Assembly (NCBI GenBank): GCA_023399355.1
Contig: JAEWQC010000037.1
Span: 1 to 18,965, forward strand
DNA: 18,965 nucleotides
Source: Bacillota bacterium
Lineage (GTDB): Bacteria; Bacillota; Clostridia; Acetivibrionales; DTU013
Reading direction: 5' to 3'
Part shown: positions 1-10,400 of the stretch, piece after piece
Layout: each line of letters opens with the position of its first letter
How positions within the stretch are numbered: position 1 is the first letter of the stretch
The notes under the pieces: model-generated
The model's database searches: none
The model's input: the letters and a program-made list of their open reading frames with translations, nothing else
Told to the model about the DNA's origin: nothing
Position numbers and translations under genes: made by a program

Positions 1-33
1 GGTGACCTTGCCAGATGGCTGCCGAATGGAGAG
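1..33 (+). repeat. 33-base exact repeat, copy 1 (A-domain core A7)
   Basis: The first 33 bases are identical to 3160-3192. Both encode the A7 core GDLARWLPNGE of successive A domains in the same gene, and similarity continues with mismatches for about 75 more bases. This is intragenic module duplication. Because the window begins exactly at the left edge of the exact match, it may also mark a sequence-assembly boundary. Confidence 0.85.
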
Positions 34-3000
34 ATAGAGTATCTTGGAAGAACCGATTACCAGGTAAAAATCAGGGGTTTCAGAATCGAATTGGGTGAAA
101 TTGAATCGGTTCTTTTAAAGCAGGAACAGATAAGAGAAGCGTTGGTAACTGCTTTGACAGATACAGACGGAAGTAAATATCTATGCGCGTATATGGTATG
201 CAAAGAGGATATAGAACCCTATGAACTGAGAGAACGCTTACAGGACGTACTTCCCTATTATATGGTTCCAGCCTACTTTGTCAAGCTTGAAAAGATGCCT
301 CTTACTCCAAATGGCAAAGTTAACAGGAAAGCACTGCCTGATCCTAAAGGACAGGTAGTATCCGAGGAAGAATATGTTGCTCCTGCCAATGAAACAGAGG
401 AAAAGCTTGTGCGAATATGGCAGGAACTGCTTGGAATAAGCGAGGTAGGGGTAAATGATAACTTCTTTTCCATGGGAGGTCATTCACTGAATGCTGCAAC
501 ACTTGTTTACAGGATTCATAAGGAGTTTGATGTAGAACTGCCAATCCGGGAGGTGTTCACGTCACGTACAATTAAGACCCTTGCAGAGTTAATAAGAGCA
601 GATGAAAAGAGCACTTATACGTCAATACAGCCATTGAAAGAGAGGCCGTATTACCCGGTTTCGCCAGCCCAAAGAAGACTGTTCGTCATTAACCGGATTG
701 AAGGGCCTCAAATTAATTATAATATGCCTGAATTGATCATGCTGGAGGGTGCCTGTGAGGAAGAAAAAGTTGAAAATGTAATGAAACAGCTTATCAAGCG
801 GCATGAAATATTAAGAACAACCTTTGAACTTTTAGATGGCGAGCTTGTACAGCGCATACATGAAAGTGTTGATTTCAATATAAGTTGTACTGATTTGAGC
901 AGAAATGAAGCCGACATAAATTCCAGTGAATTGAAGGATAAAATAAACAGTATCCTAAAAGACTTTATAAAACCTTTTGACTTGAAGCACGCGCCCATCT
1001 TCAGGGCAGGACTGATAAAACTGCCCGATAATAAGAGTATTCTCCTGTATGATATGCACCATATTGTTTCTGACGGTACATCCATTGCCATATTGCGTGA
1101 GGAATTTTCAGAACTTTATAATGGCCTGGAACTTGAGCCTTTGAAACTGAAATATGCAGACTATGCAGTATGGAAAAACAATCTGTTGCAAACTGAGGAA
1201 GTAAGGAAACAGGAAAGGTATTGGCTCGAGAGGTTTAAGGGAGAGCTGCCGGTACTCGATTTGCCGACGGACTATAGCAGGCCGCCCTTACAGAGCTTTG
1301 CGGGTGATGTTTTTTTATTCCGGATAGACAGCAAACTTACTTCGGTACTTCAGGAATTGGCTTCAAAATGGGAAGGTACACTGTTTATGCTGTTGTTATC
1401 GGCTTTCAACATACTGCTTTCCAAGCATTCGGGAAAGGATGATATCATCGTTGGGACACCGATAGCCGGAAGACATCATGCCGACCTGGAAAGATTAGTC
1501 GGTGTATTTATAAATACATTGGCTATGCGCAATAGTCCGGATTCTGCCCTTACATTCAAAGAGTTTTTTGACACCGTTAAGGAAAATTCATTTAAAGCTT
1601 ATGAAAATCAGGATTATCAGTTTGAAGACCTGGTAAACAAGCTTGAAATCGAAAGAGATTTGAGCAGGAACCCATTGTTCGATGTAATGTTTATTCTGCA
1701 AAACATGGATACCAGGATACAGGGGGCACAGGAAATCTCCTCAAATCCCTTTGAATCAATTAATAAAACCTCAAAATTCGATTTGACTCTTTATGCCTTT
1801 GAGGCAGGAGGAAGGTTAAACTTTGCATTCGAATACTCAGTTGCTTTGTTTACACAGGAGACAATTACAAGGTTTGCACGGCACTTTGAGAATATTTTAA
1901 AGACTTTGGCAGAAAACGAGAATATTGCATTATCGGAAATAAACATACTCTCTGATGAAGAAAAACATAAGATACTTGTGGAAAATAATAATACAGCCCT
2001 TGAATATCCCAGGCATATGACTGTTCATGAACTTATTGAGAAACAGGCATTAAAGGCGCCGGACGATATCGCTTTGATTTATGGCGAAAAAAAGGTTACT
2101 TATGGTGAATTAAATCAAAGAACTGCAAACCTGGCAAGAATTCTTCGAGAAAAGGGAGTAGGCAGGGATAGCATTGTCGGAGTAATGACAAGCCGCTCCA
2201 TCGAGATGATGATTGCTATTGTGGGAGTATTGAAGGCAGGAGGGGCCTATCTTCCAATCGACCCCATGTATCCTGCCGAAAGAATAAAATATATGCTGGA
2301 AGATAGCGGTGCAGGGGTTTTACTCGTTGACAACAAGCAAGCGGCAGCCGGTAATGAAAGCAGCCTGGAAATCATTAATATGCAGGGTGCCGAGATTTTC
2401 AGCTGTGGTGGGGAAACCCTGGGAAACATCAATGAACCGGGTGATCTGGCTTATGTAATATATACATCCGGCTCGACAGGACAACCGAAAGGTGTAATGA
2501 TCGAACACAGAAATGTCGTGAACTTTATCGAAGGCATGGTCTCCAGGATTGAATTCACCCCGGGAAGCTCAATTTTGGCTTTAACAACAATCTGCTTTGA
2601 TATATTTGTGCTTGAGACCCTTCTTCCATTGTCAAAAGGTCTCAGGGTAGTGATTGCAGATGAAGAGACCCAGCGGGACTCCAGACTTTTGAGTGAATTG
2701 ATTATAAAGAACCGGGTAGAGATGGTTCAGATGACTCCTTCCAGAATGATGCTCCTTTTGGAGGGATCAGGAAACCGGGAATGCTTCGATGTGCTAAAGA
2801 CAATCATGATTGGCGGAGAAGCCTTTCCTAAAAAGCTGCTGGAGGATCTGAAATCAGTCACAACTGCAAGGATATATAACATGTATGGTCCCACTGAGAC
2901 GACCGTGTGGTCTACTCTGAAGGATTTGTCGGAGTCTGAAAGGATAACAATCGGAAATCCGATAGCCAATACAGCTGTTTTTATTCTCGATTCCAGGGGG

Positions 3001-4377
3001 CTGCCTCAACCGGTAGGTGTTATAGGAGAACTTTTTATAGCCGGTGATGGTGTCGTAAGAGGGTACCTGAAAAGGAACGAATTGACCTCGGAAAGGTTTG
3101 TGCCATGTCCTTTCCATAAGGCTGAAAATGGACAGCTGCCTTCACGGATGTATAAGACCGGTGACCTTGCCAGATGGCTGCCGAATGGAGAGGTTGAATA
3201 TCTGGGAAGAACCGATTTTCAAGTTAAGGTTCGAGGCTACCGTATTGAACTGGGTGAAATCGAAAGACAAATGCTGAACGTTGCGGGGATCAAGGAAAGT
3301 ATAGTTGTTGCAAAGGAAAACGGAGCAGGGGACAAATATCTTGTAGGATATTATGCAGCCGAGGTTGAAATTGAGGTACAAAGTATAATCTCAACACTGG
3401 AAAAAAGTTTACCGGAGTACATGGTTCCGGGAGTATATATCAAGCTTGAAAGCGTGCCGCTTCTGCCAAACGGGAAAGTCAACAGGAAAGCTTTGCCCGA
3501 GCCCGATAAGGGAAGGAATGCACTGACTTCCGAATATGCAAGCCCTGCAACCGAAATTGAAAAAACTCTAGTGGAGATATGGCAGGATGTTCTTAAAGCA
3601 GACGTGGTGGGTATCCACGACAGCTTCTTCGAGTTGGGAGGAAATTCACTGAGGCTGGTAATACTTCAGTCACGGATAGACAAAATCTATCCCGAAATAA
3701 TGAAGATTGGCGACTTGTTCGCATTTCCCACCATTTATAAGGCAGCACGTTTCATTGAAGAGAGCAGCGAAACCGATATGGATTCCATGTCGGTTGAACT
3801 GCTGGAATTTCCGGCGGAATACTTTTTAGGCGAAGATGTGCCTGACGAGGATACGGTATTCAATCTGGCCGTTGAAGAGCATGTATGCCATGAACTTGGT
3901 ATGCTGGCCGAAACAAGCGGTACGGAGCTTTGTGATATCCTGGCGGCGTCCTTTGTATATTTGCTTTCTGAGGTTACTGAAAATCAGGATATTCCCATTC
4001 AAACCATTCTGAATGACTCGGAAAAGATCTATTCATTGAAGAGCAGTTTATCGGATTTAAACGAGCTGGCAGAATTATTCCACCAAGTAAAAAAAGAGAG
4101 GATAAGCTTTGGTGAAAAAAGAGGCCTTTCACCAAGAATGCTTGGAAAAATCACGATTGAAAAAAACAGGAATGAACTGCTGCCTTTATTTTGTTATGGG
4201 AATTCAGCTATGGGAATTTCTCAAGGCGTGTTTGATATTGTGTTTAAAGTACAAAACAGAAACGGCCGGCTGGAACTTCTTTGTGAGTACAATGCATCAA
4301 GACTGAGAAAGGACAGCATTGAAGGGCTTGCTTTAGGGTATGTGAAGCTATTGAATATTATGATTGACAACAACTAA
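1..4377 (+). CDS. Nonribosomal peptide synthetase, 5'-truncated: A(partial)-PCP-C-A-PCP-C-lobe tail
   Basis: Cytosolic multimodular NRPS that activates amino acids as adenylates, holds them on carrier proteins and forms peptide bonds. The frame is open from base 1, where it already reads GDLARW (A-domain core A7), so the true start lies upstream; a TTG at 91 is internal. Order by codon counted from base 1: end of an A domain (to about 115, A10 Lys106 in TPNGK); PCP with GGHSL (Ser162); C domain about 210-650 with HHIVSDG at 353-359, catalytically intact; full A domain about 675-1170 with YTSGSTGQPKG at 821-831 and YGPTETT; PCP with GGNSL (Ser1216); then about 190 residues resembling only the C-terminal lobe of a C domain. 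My reading of the second A domain's specificity residues is DILQMGMVWK, close to the glycine code DILQLGLIWK, so glycine is the inferred substrate. It heads the four-gene series in this window and ends 23 bases before the PKS gene. No epimerase or thioesterase is present. Confidence 0.97.
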   Translation, partial: GDLARWLPNGEIEYLGRTDYQVKIRGFRIELGEIESVLLKQEQIREALVTALTDTDGSKYLCAYMVCKEDIEPYELRERLQDVLPYYMVPAYFVKLEKMPLTPNGKVNRKALPDPKGQVVSEEEYVAPANETEEKLVRIWQELLGISEVGVNDNFFSMGGHSLNAATLVYRIHKEFDVELPIREVFTSRTIKTLAELIRADEKSTYTSIQPLKERPYYPVSPAQRRLFVINRIEGPQINYNMPELIMLEGACEEEKVENVMKQLIKRHEILRTTFELLDGELVQRIHESVDFNISCTDLSRNEADINSSELKDKINSILKDFIKPFDLKHAPIFRAGLIKLPDNKSILLYDMHHIVSDGTSIAILREEFSELYNGLELEPLKLKYADYAVWKNNLLQTEEVRKQERYWLERFKGELPVLDLPTDYSRPPLQSFAGDVFLFRIDSKLTSVLQELASKWEGTLFMLLLSAFNILLSKHSGKDDIIVGTPIAGRHHADLERLVGVFINTLAMRNSPDSALTFKEFFDTVKENSFKAYENQDYQFEDLVNKLEIERDLSRNPLFDVMFILQNMDTRIQGAQEISSNPFESINKTSKFDLTLYAFEAGGRLNFAFEYSVALFTQETITRFARHFENILKTLAENENIALSEINILSDEEKHKILVENNNTALEYPRHMTVHELIEKQALKAPDDIALIYGEKKVTYGELNQRTANLARILREKGVGRDSIVGVMTSRSIEMMIAIVGVLKAGGAYLPIDPMYPAERIKYMLEDSGAGVLLVDNKQAAAGNESSLEIINMQGAEIFSCGGETLGNINEPGDLAYVIYTSGSTGQPKGVMIEHRNVVNFIEGMVSRIEFTPGSSILALTTICFDIFVLETLLPLSKGLRVVIADEETQRDSRLLSELIIKNRVEMVQMTPSRMMLLLEGSGNRECFDVLKTIMIGGEAFPKKLLEDLKSVTTARIYNMYGPTETTVWSTLKDLSESERITIGNPIANTAVFILDSRGLPQPVGVIGELFIAGDGVVRGYLKRNELTSERFVPCPFHKAENGQLPSRMYKTGDLARWLPNGEVEYLGRTDFQVKVRGYRIELGEIERQMLNVAGIKESIVVAKENGAGDKYLVGYYAAEVEIEVQSIISTLEKSLPEYMVPGVYIKLESVPLLPNGKVNRKALPEPDKGRNALTSEYASPATEIEKTLVEIWQDVLKADVVGIHDSFFELGGNSLRLVILQSRIDKIYPEIMKIGDLFAFPTIYKAARFIEESSETDMDSMSVELLEFPAEYFLGEDVPDEDTVFNLAVEEHVCHELGMLAETSGTELCDILAASFVYLLSEVTENQDIPIQTILNDSEKIYSLKSSLSDLNELAELFHQVKKERISFGEKRGLSPRMLGKITIEKNRNELLPLFCYGNSAMGISQGVFDIVFKVQNRNGRLELLCEYNASRLRKDSIEGLALGYVKLLNIMIDNN
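3160..3192 (+). repeat. 33-base exact repeat, copy 2 (A-domain core A7)
   Basis: Second copy of the 33-base exact match to bases 1-33, in the A7 region of the second A domain of the same gene. The related stretch near 15093 in the fourth gene is similar but not identical. Confidence 0.85.
3790..4374 (+). other. Orphan condensation-domain C-lobe at NRPS C-terminus
   Basis: About 190 residues after the last PCP of the first NRPS. It opens with ELLEFPAEYF, which aligns with the start of the C-lobe of intact C domains here (PVLDLPTDYS). It closes with FDIVFKVQNRNGRLELLCEY and a final helix, matching FDLTLYAFEAGGRLNFAFEY of the intact C domain. There is no N-lobe and no HHxxxDG, so it cannot catalyse condensation by itself. 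The middle, normally carrying GRxHxxLE and the latch, is shortened. A closely similar tail ends the third gene at 12458-13069. A docking or carrier-shielding role is inferred only from position and recurrence. Confidence 0.75.
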
Positions 4378-4385
4378 ATGTTTTC

Positions 4386-4392
4386 AGGAGGA
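4386..4392 (+). promoter_or_regulatory. Ribosome binding site for the PKS-NRPS gene
   Basis: AGGAGGA lies 8 bases before the ATG at 4401, in the 23-base gap after the NRPS stop codon (4375-4377). It fixes the start of the second gene and shows independent re-initiation within one operon. No terminator hairpin or promoter is visible in the gap. Confidence 0.85.
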
Positions 4393-4400
4393 TGTAAAAA

Positions 4401-7400
4401 ATGGCAAACAAACTGCTGGATTTGAAGGGCATCAAATTGACAGACATCTCAAAGGAGGAAAAATCGAAAATCAGTAATATCTCCAGGAAGGATGTTGCTA
4501 TTATCGGGTTGAGCTGTACTTTTGCGGAAGCGAAGGATTCATCCGAATTCTGGAGTATACTTGAAAAGGGCAAGGATTGTGTCAGGGAGATACCTGAAAC
4601 GAGAAAAGCGGATTTGGACATGTTTTTTCGCCTGAATGGGGACGAACAGAAAAATGTTGAATACTGTGAACTTGCCTATATGGATGAAATAGACAAGTTT
4701 GACTATGCCTTTTTCAACATTTCACCGACCGAAGCCGGATTAATGGATCCTAATCAGAGACTGTTTCTTCAAACGGCATTTAAAGCAAGTGAGGATGCCG
4801 GTTATGGGGGGGACAGGCTTTTCGGAAGCAACACCGGTATCTATGTCGGACATAGCACCGATTTCGGATATGAGTACAAGAATCTTATTTCTGCTGTCAA
4901 CCCGGAGGAATATTCAAATGCCATCCCCGGAAATGTCAAATCAATCATAGCCAGCAGGATATCATATATTATGGATTTAAAAGGGCCGAGTGTCGTGGTG
5001 GATACTGCCTGTTCCTCCTCCCTGGTAGCGGTTCATCTTGCGTGTCAGGGGTTAAGGAACGGGGAATGCGACATGGCTATAGCCGGAGGTGTGAAGTTCC
5101 ATCTGCTTCCGCTAAAAAATGAAGGAAATGCAAAACTTGGGATAGAGTCTTCCGATAACAGGGCAAGAACCTTTGACGCCGGCTCAGATGGTACGGGCTT
5201 TGGAGAAGGGGTTGGCGCAGTTGTTTTAAAACCTTTGAACAAAGCACTGGAAGACGGAGACAATATCTATGCAGTTATAAAGGGGAGCGCTTATAACCAG
5301 GATGGAAGTTCGGTGGGGATAACGGCTCCAAATGCCCAGGCGCAGCAGGATGTCATACTTGCGGCCTGGAAGGATGCGGGGATATCTCCCGATACGATTA
5401 CATTACTGGAGGCACATGGGACTGGAACCAAGCTGGGTGATCCTGTTGAAATCTCAGGAATACAAAAGGCTTTCAAACACTACACGGACAGAAAACAGTT
5501 TTGTGCAATCGGCTCTGTAAAGACAAACATCGGGCATCTTGACAGTTTAGCGGGCATTGCGGGTTTGATAAAATCCGTGCTTGCATTAAATAAGAAAAAA
5601 ATACCGCCCAATGTCCATTTTACAAGACCTAACAGTAAAATAAGCTTTGAAGACTCGCCTGTTTATGTAAATGATACTCTTTCGGATTGGGAAACCGAGG
5701 GGTTTCCAAGGCGTTGCGGCGTAAGCGCTTTTGGACTTAGCGGCACAAATTGCCACACGGTGCTCGAAGAAGCTCCTGCGACTCCTTATACGCAGGCCGT
5801 TGAGAAAGTAGAGAAAACAAGTATTGTTAACTTATCTGCTAAAAACAGAGAATCATTAACACAGATGATTTCCAATTACAAAGAATTCCTGGAGGATAAA
5901 AAAGACTTATGCCTTGAAGAACTATGCAATACTGCGAACACGGGAAGGAGTCATTATAATTTCAGGATATCAATACTTGCCGGGAATCTTGAAGAACTCA
6001 GGTTTAAAATCGGCAAGCTGGCAATATCAGGACCGGACTTGCCCATTGAAGGGGTTTACTTCGGAGTACATAAGCTTATTACCGTTATGAAGGAGAATAG
6101 AAAAAATGGTGAAATCACCGAAGACGAGAAAAGGCAGCTTAGTCTAAAAGCAGATTTATTGTTGAAAGAGATTTCACTGTATGGCAGCGGCGATGAAAAA
6201 ACATTCAATGAGCTTTGTTCTTTATATGTAAATGGAGCGGATGTGAAATGGAATGAATTGTATAAAGGACGTAAAGTAAGAAAACTGAGCCTCCCGGGAT
6301 ATCCTTTTCTTCAAAGCCGGTGTTGGGTCGAGCCGAATGAACGGCTTAAAAATTATAATAAAACACAGCCGCATCCGCTTTTTGATCATTTGGTGGCAGA
6401 TACTGTCGGTGTAAAAGTCTATTCTACTCTTTTCAGTCCGGACAGGCACTGGGTAGTAAATGAACACAAGGTTCTGGAGGAATATGTAGTTCCGGGAACA
6501 ACCTATCTTGAGATGGCCAGGGAGATGGGAGACAACTATTACAATGACGGATATATACAACTGAAAGATGTTCTCTTTATGTCGCCATTGGTTGTAAAAG
6601 AAGGGGAACTGAAGAATATACAGAGTGTAGTAAGGGAAGAAGACGGATTCCTTTCATTTACAATTGCAGCAAAGTCAGTGAATGGAGATTCATGGAATAG
6701 GTATGTCGAAGGCAAGATCTACTGCAGTAGTGAAAAAAATCCAAGAATAGTCGATATTGAGCAAATCAAGTCCAGGCTGATGTCTTTAAAAGTGTTGAAC
6801 AAAGAAGAAGAACAGGCGGGCGCTATTGTTGTCGGACCAAGGTGGGACAGCCTGAAGGAAGTTTATATAGCCGATAAGGAGGCGCTTGCGCGTTATGAGC
6901 TTCCGTTGGAATATGAAAACGACCTGAAGGAGTATGTACTCCATCCCGCACTAATGGACAGGGCTGCAAATCTGGCAATAAAAGCGGTTGGCGAAGGACT
7001 TTATTTACCATTCTCCTATAAATCCTTCAAAATATTTGGCCCGACTCCACGGGTACTATACAGCTATTTAGTACGGAAAGATGATGGAAAGCAGAATAAG
7101 GAAACAGCAAGGTTTGATGTTTTGCTCCTGAACGAGCAAGGTGAGGTTTTTGGTGAGGTTGAAGATTACTACATCAAAAAAGTACATATTGGCGAATTCA
7201 AATATCAACAAACCTATGGAGATGCAACGATATATTATGAAACATCGTGGAAATTAACGGATATCGAGAAGAAGGACATAGACCTGAAAGGATGTTCGCT
7301 TGTACTAAAGCCTGATTTGGGTTTTGCAGATGAAGTGGTGTCATTCCTGAAAGAAATGAGTGAAGATATCATTGAAATCGGGTTTGGCAAATCTTATAAA

Positions 7401-10400
7401 AAGCTGGATGAAAACAAATATACAATAAAGAATACGATAAGTGATTTCAGGCGATTACTGGAGGAACTAAAGAGCAGAAAGATTGATCGTATTTTTCATA
7501 TGTCTACTTTGGGAGAGTACGGGAGTGTAAATGACATAGGTTCTCTTGAAAAGGAACTTGATACCGGAGTACTGAGCTTGTTCAATCTTTCAAAATCAAT
7601 AGTCGAATGTAAATATGACGGAAAGCTGGACTTGTTCCTGATCTCTGAAAACATTAGTGAAGTCACGGGTTACGAAAAGGGAATAAATCCTCATAATGCC
7701 GCCTTATTCGGTCTTGGAAAAGTAGTGGGACAGGAGAATTCAAACATTGTTGTAAAATGTATCGATATTGATGATACGACAAAAGCAATGGAAGTTGTCA
7801 GAGAAATTGCATTGGGAGGCAAAGACCTGAGTGTTTCGTACAGGAATGGACTCCGTTACCTGGAAGAGTTATCCATAGTGTACATGCATAAGATTCAAGC
7901 AAAGGAAATTCAGCCCAAAGATACAGGTGTGTATATCATTACAGGCGGGACGGGAGGTTTGGGCCTGGAAATGGGGAAAAACCTGTCTTCATTGGGCAAG
8001 ATCAGTCTATGCCTGATAAACCGCACTGAAATGCCTGCGAGGGAAGAATGGGAGTCCTTGATTGAAAATCCTTCCACAGAAAAAAAGCTTATCCATAAGA
8101 TTCAATCCATAAGGGAAATGGAACAGACGGGCGCAAATGTTATTTGCGTAAAATGTGATGTGTCAAAAGAGAATGAACTGGAGTCCGCAATCAATGAATT
8201 AAGGAACAAATTCGGAAGAATCAACGGAGTGATACATTGTGCCGGTATTGCAGGTGACGGCTTTATTTTCCGCAAGGAAGAAGAGACATTTAAAAGGGTA
8301 ATGGGGCCTAAAGTTCAGGGGACATTGCTTCTTGACAGGATGACCAGACAGGACGAACCGGATTTCTTTGTCCTGTTCTCTTCGATAAATGCCGTAATCG
8401 GCGTTGCGGGTCAGGGTGATTATACGGCCGCCAATTCTTACCTGGATGCATATTCGGTTTACAGGAACAAGCTGGGACTGAGGACTCTGGCCATAAACTG
8501 GCCTGCATGGCAGGAAACCGGAATGGCTGTAGACTATGGAGTTCATGAAGTAAAAGGATTATTTAATCCCATATCCACAGTTTTAGCAATCAATGCATTC
8601 AAGGATACAATTACAAGACCGTTTAAGAGAATCATTGTCGGGGAGTTGAATTTAGAATTTGATATGGATTATATCGACAATATGAACTATCTGCGTTTAT
8701 CGGATGAAACGAGGAGCCTGCTTCACAAGATAAAGAAGAAGGCCACGAATGCCAGCCATGTAAAATATAATAAACAATCAGCCCATGTGGATATTAAAGG
8801 CAGAGATTATGGGGAATATAAGCCAAATGAAAGGAAACTTGCCCAAATCTGGGCGGAAGTATTGGGGCTTGGTGAAATCGATATTTATGACAGCTTTTTC
8901 GAACTGGGCGGCGATTCGATTCTGGCACTTCGGATTGCCAACAGAATGAATGAGGTAACAGGGATCAGCCTGAATATTGGAGATTTGTTCGAGCACATGA
9001 CTGTTTATGATCTTGCCGGGTATTTGGATGAGAAGATGGGGGATGTAAATAACCAAACAGAATATACTCAGATAAATCTTTCGGGAAGCAGTTTGAAGGA
9101 GGATATGGGAGAATACGATGAAAACATGGGCTATGAGCTTACGCATGCTCAAAAGCGCATGTGGTTCATGCAGAAATATGATCCCAATATGACTGTATAT
9201 AACCTTCCGGTAACCGGAAACATGACGAATACGATCATAGACCTGCAAAACCTTCAAAAGGCTATAAATACTCTTATTCAAAGGCATACATCACTGCGTA
9301 CCATATTTAAGGAAGTCAACGGAGAACCCCGTCAGTTTATGCTCCCGAATCTTGAACTTTCTGTGGAACTTGTGGACTTATCGGAGAAGGAGAACAAAGA
9401 GCAGCTTCTGGCTGATACAATTTCAAGTGAGAATAAGGTACCCTTTGATCTTTCAGGACCGCTTGTGAAGTCCAAGCTGTATAAAATGAGTGAAGGCAAT
9501 TACAGGGTTTATATGAATATCCACCATATTATTACGGATGGTTGGAGCATTAATATGTTTTTTAAAGAGTTGTTTGAAACCTATATGGCTATCATGAACG
9601 GGAGGGAAGTGGACGCAGCCCCCCTTAGGCCCGGATACCTGGATTATCTCAGGCAGCAGAAAATGTGGGAAAAAAGCGATGACTTTAAAAAGACAGAGGA
9701 ATACTGGTTGAATGAAATTTCAAAGCCGGTTCCTGTACTGAACTTGCCAACGGATTATAAAAGACCCGAAATGCTGACGTATAATGGCAGCTTCATTAAA
9801 TTCAGAATAAATAGAGAACAGACAAACAGGCTTAAGGAAATGGCGAAAAAGCTTAACTCTACATTAAACATGGTTTTGTTGGCTGAATATTTCCTTTTGC
9901 TGCAAAAGGTATCAAATGCAAAGGACATTATTGTCGGGATGCCTATTACAGGTAGAGATACCAAGGAAGCGGAGAAGATCTTCGGTTTGTTTATCAATAC
10001 AATATGCATAAGGGTTCAGTTCGATGGTATAAGTACTTTTAAAGAATTGGTGGATTATGTAAAGAATAAAAACCTTCATGCATACAGACATAGCAAGTAT
10101 CCTTTTGAACTCCTTGTAAATGGTGTAAATCCGGAAAGGGATACAAGCAGAAGTCCAATAGTTTCTACCATGTTTCAGATTTATGACAATATGCCTCCTG
10201 AATTTGATGGCGTTAGTATGTTTGAATTGAGTTTCATGGGCAGGGAATGGGAAAATGGAATGGAAGTGCGTGTGGAGTTTAACACCGATCTTTTCAAACG
10301 GGAGACTGTTAAGAAGCTTACGCTGTATTTTATAAGCATGATTGAGAAGACAACAAATAGTCCTTTTGAAAAGCTTGCAGACATAAAACTTTTAAATGCT

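Noticed and set aside
91..93. TTG as the start of the first gene
   Set aside because: The frame is open from base 1 and already encodes core motif A7 of an A domain, so the start is upstream of the window.
5778..6360. Possible acyltransferase between KS and DH
   Set aside because: Only about 190 residues with no GHSxG or other AT motif; the content fits the post-KS linker of AT-less modules.
8778..9287. 169-codon antisense frame
   Set aside because: It lies wholly opposite the ACP and C-domain start of the PKS gene, whose sense reading has clear conserved motifs; the antisense translation has no recognisable family.
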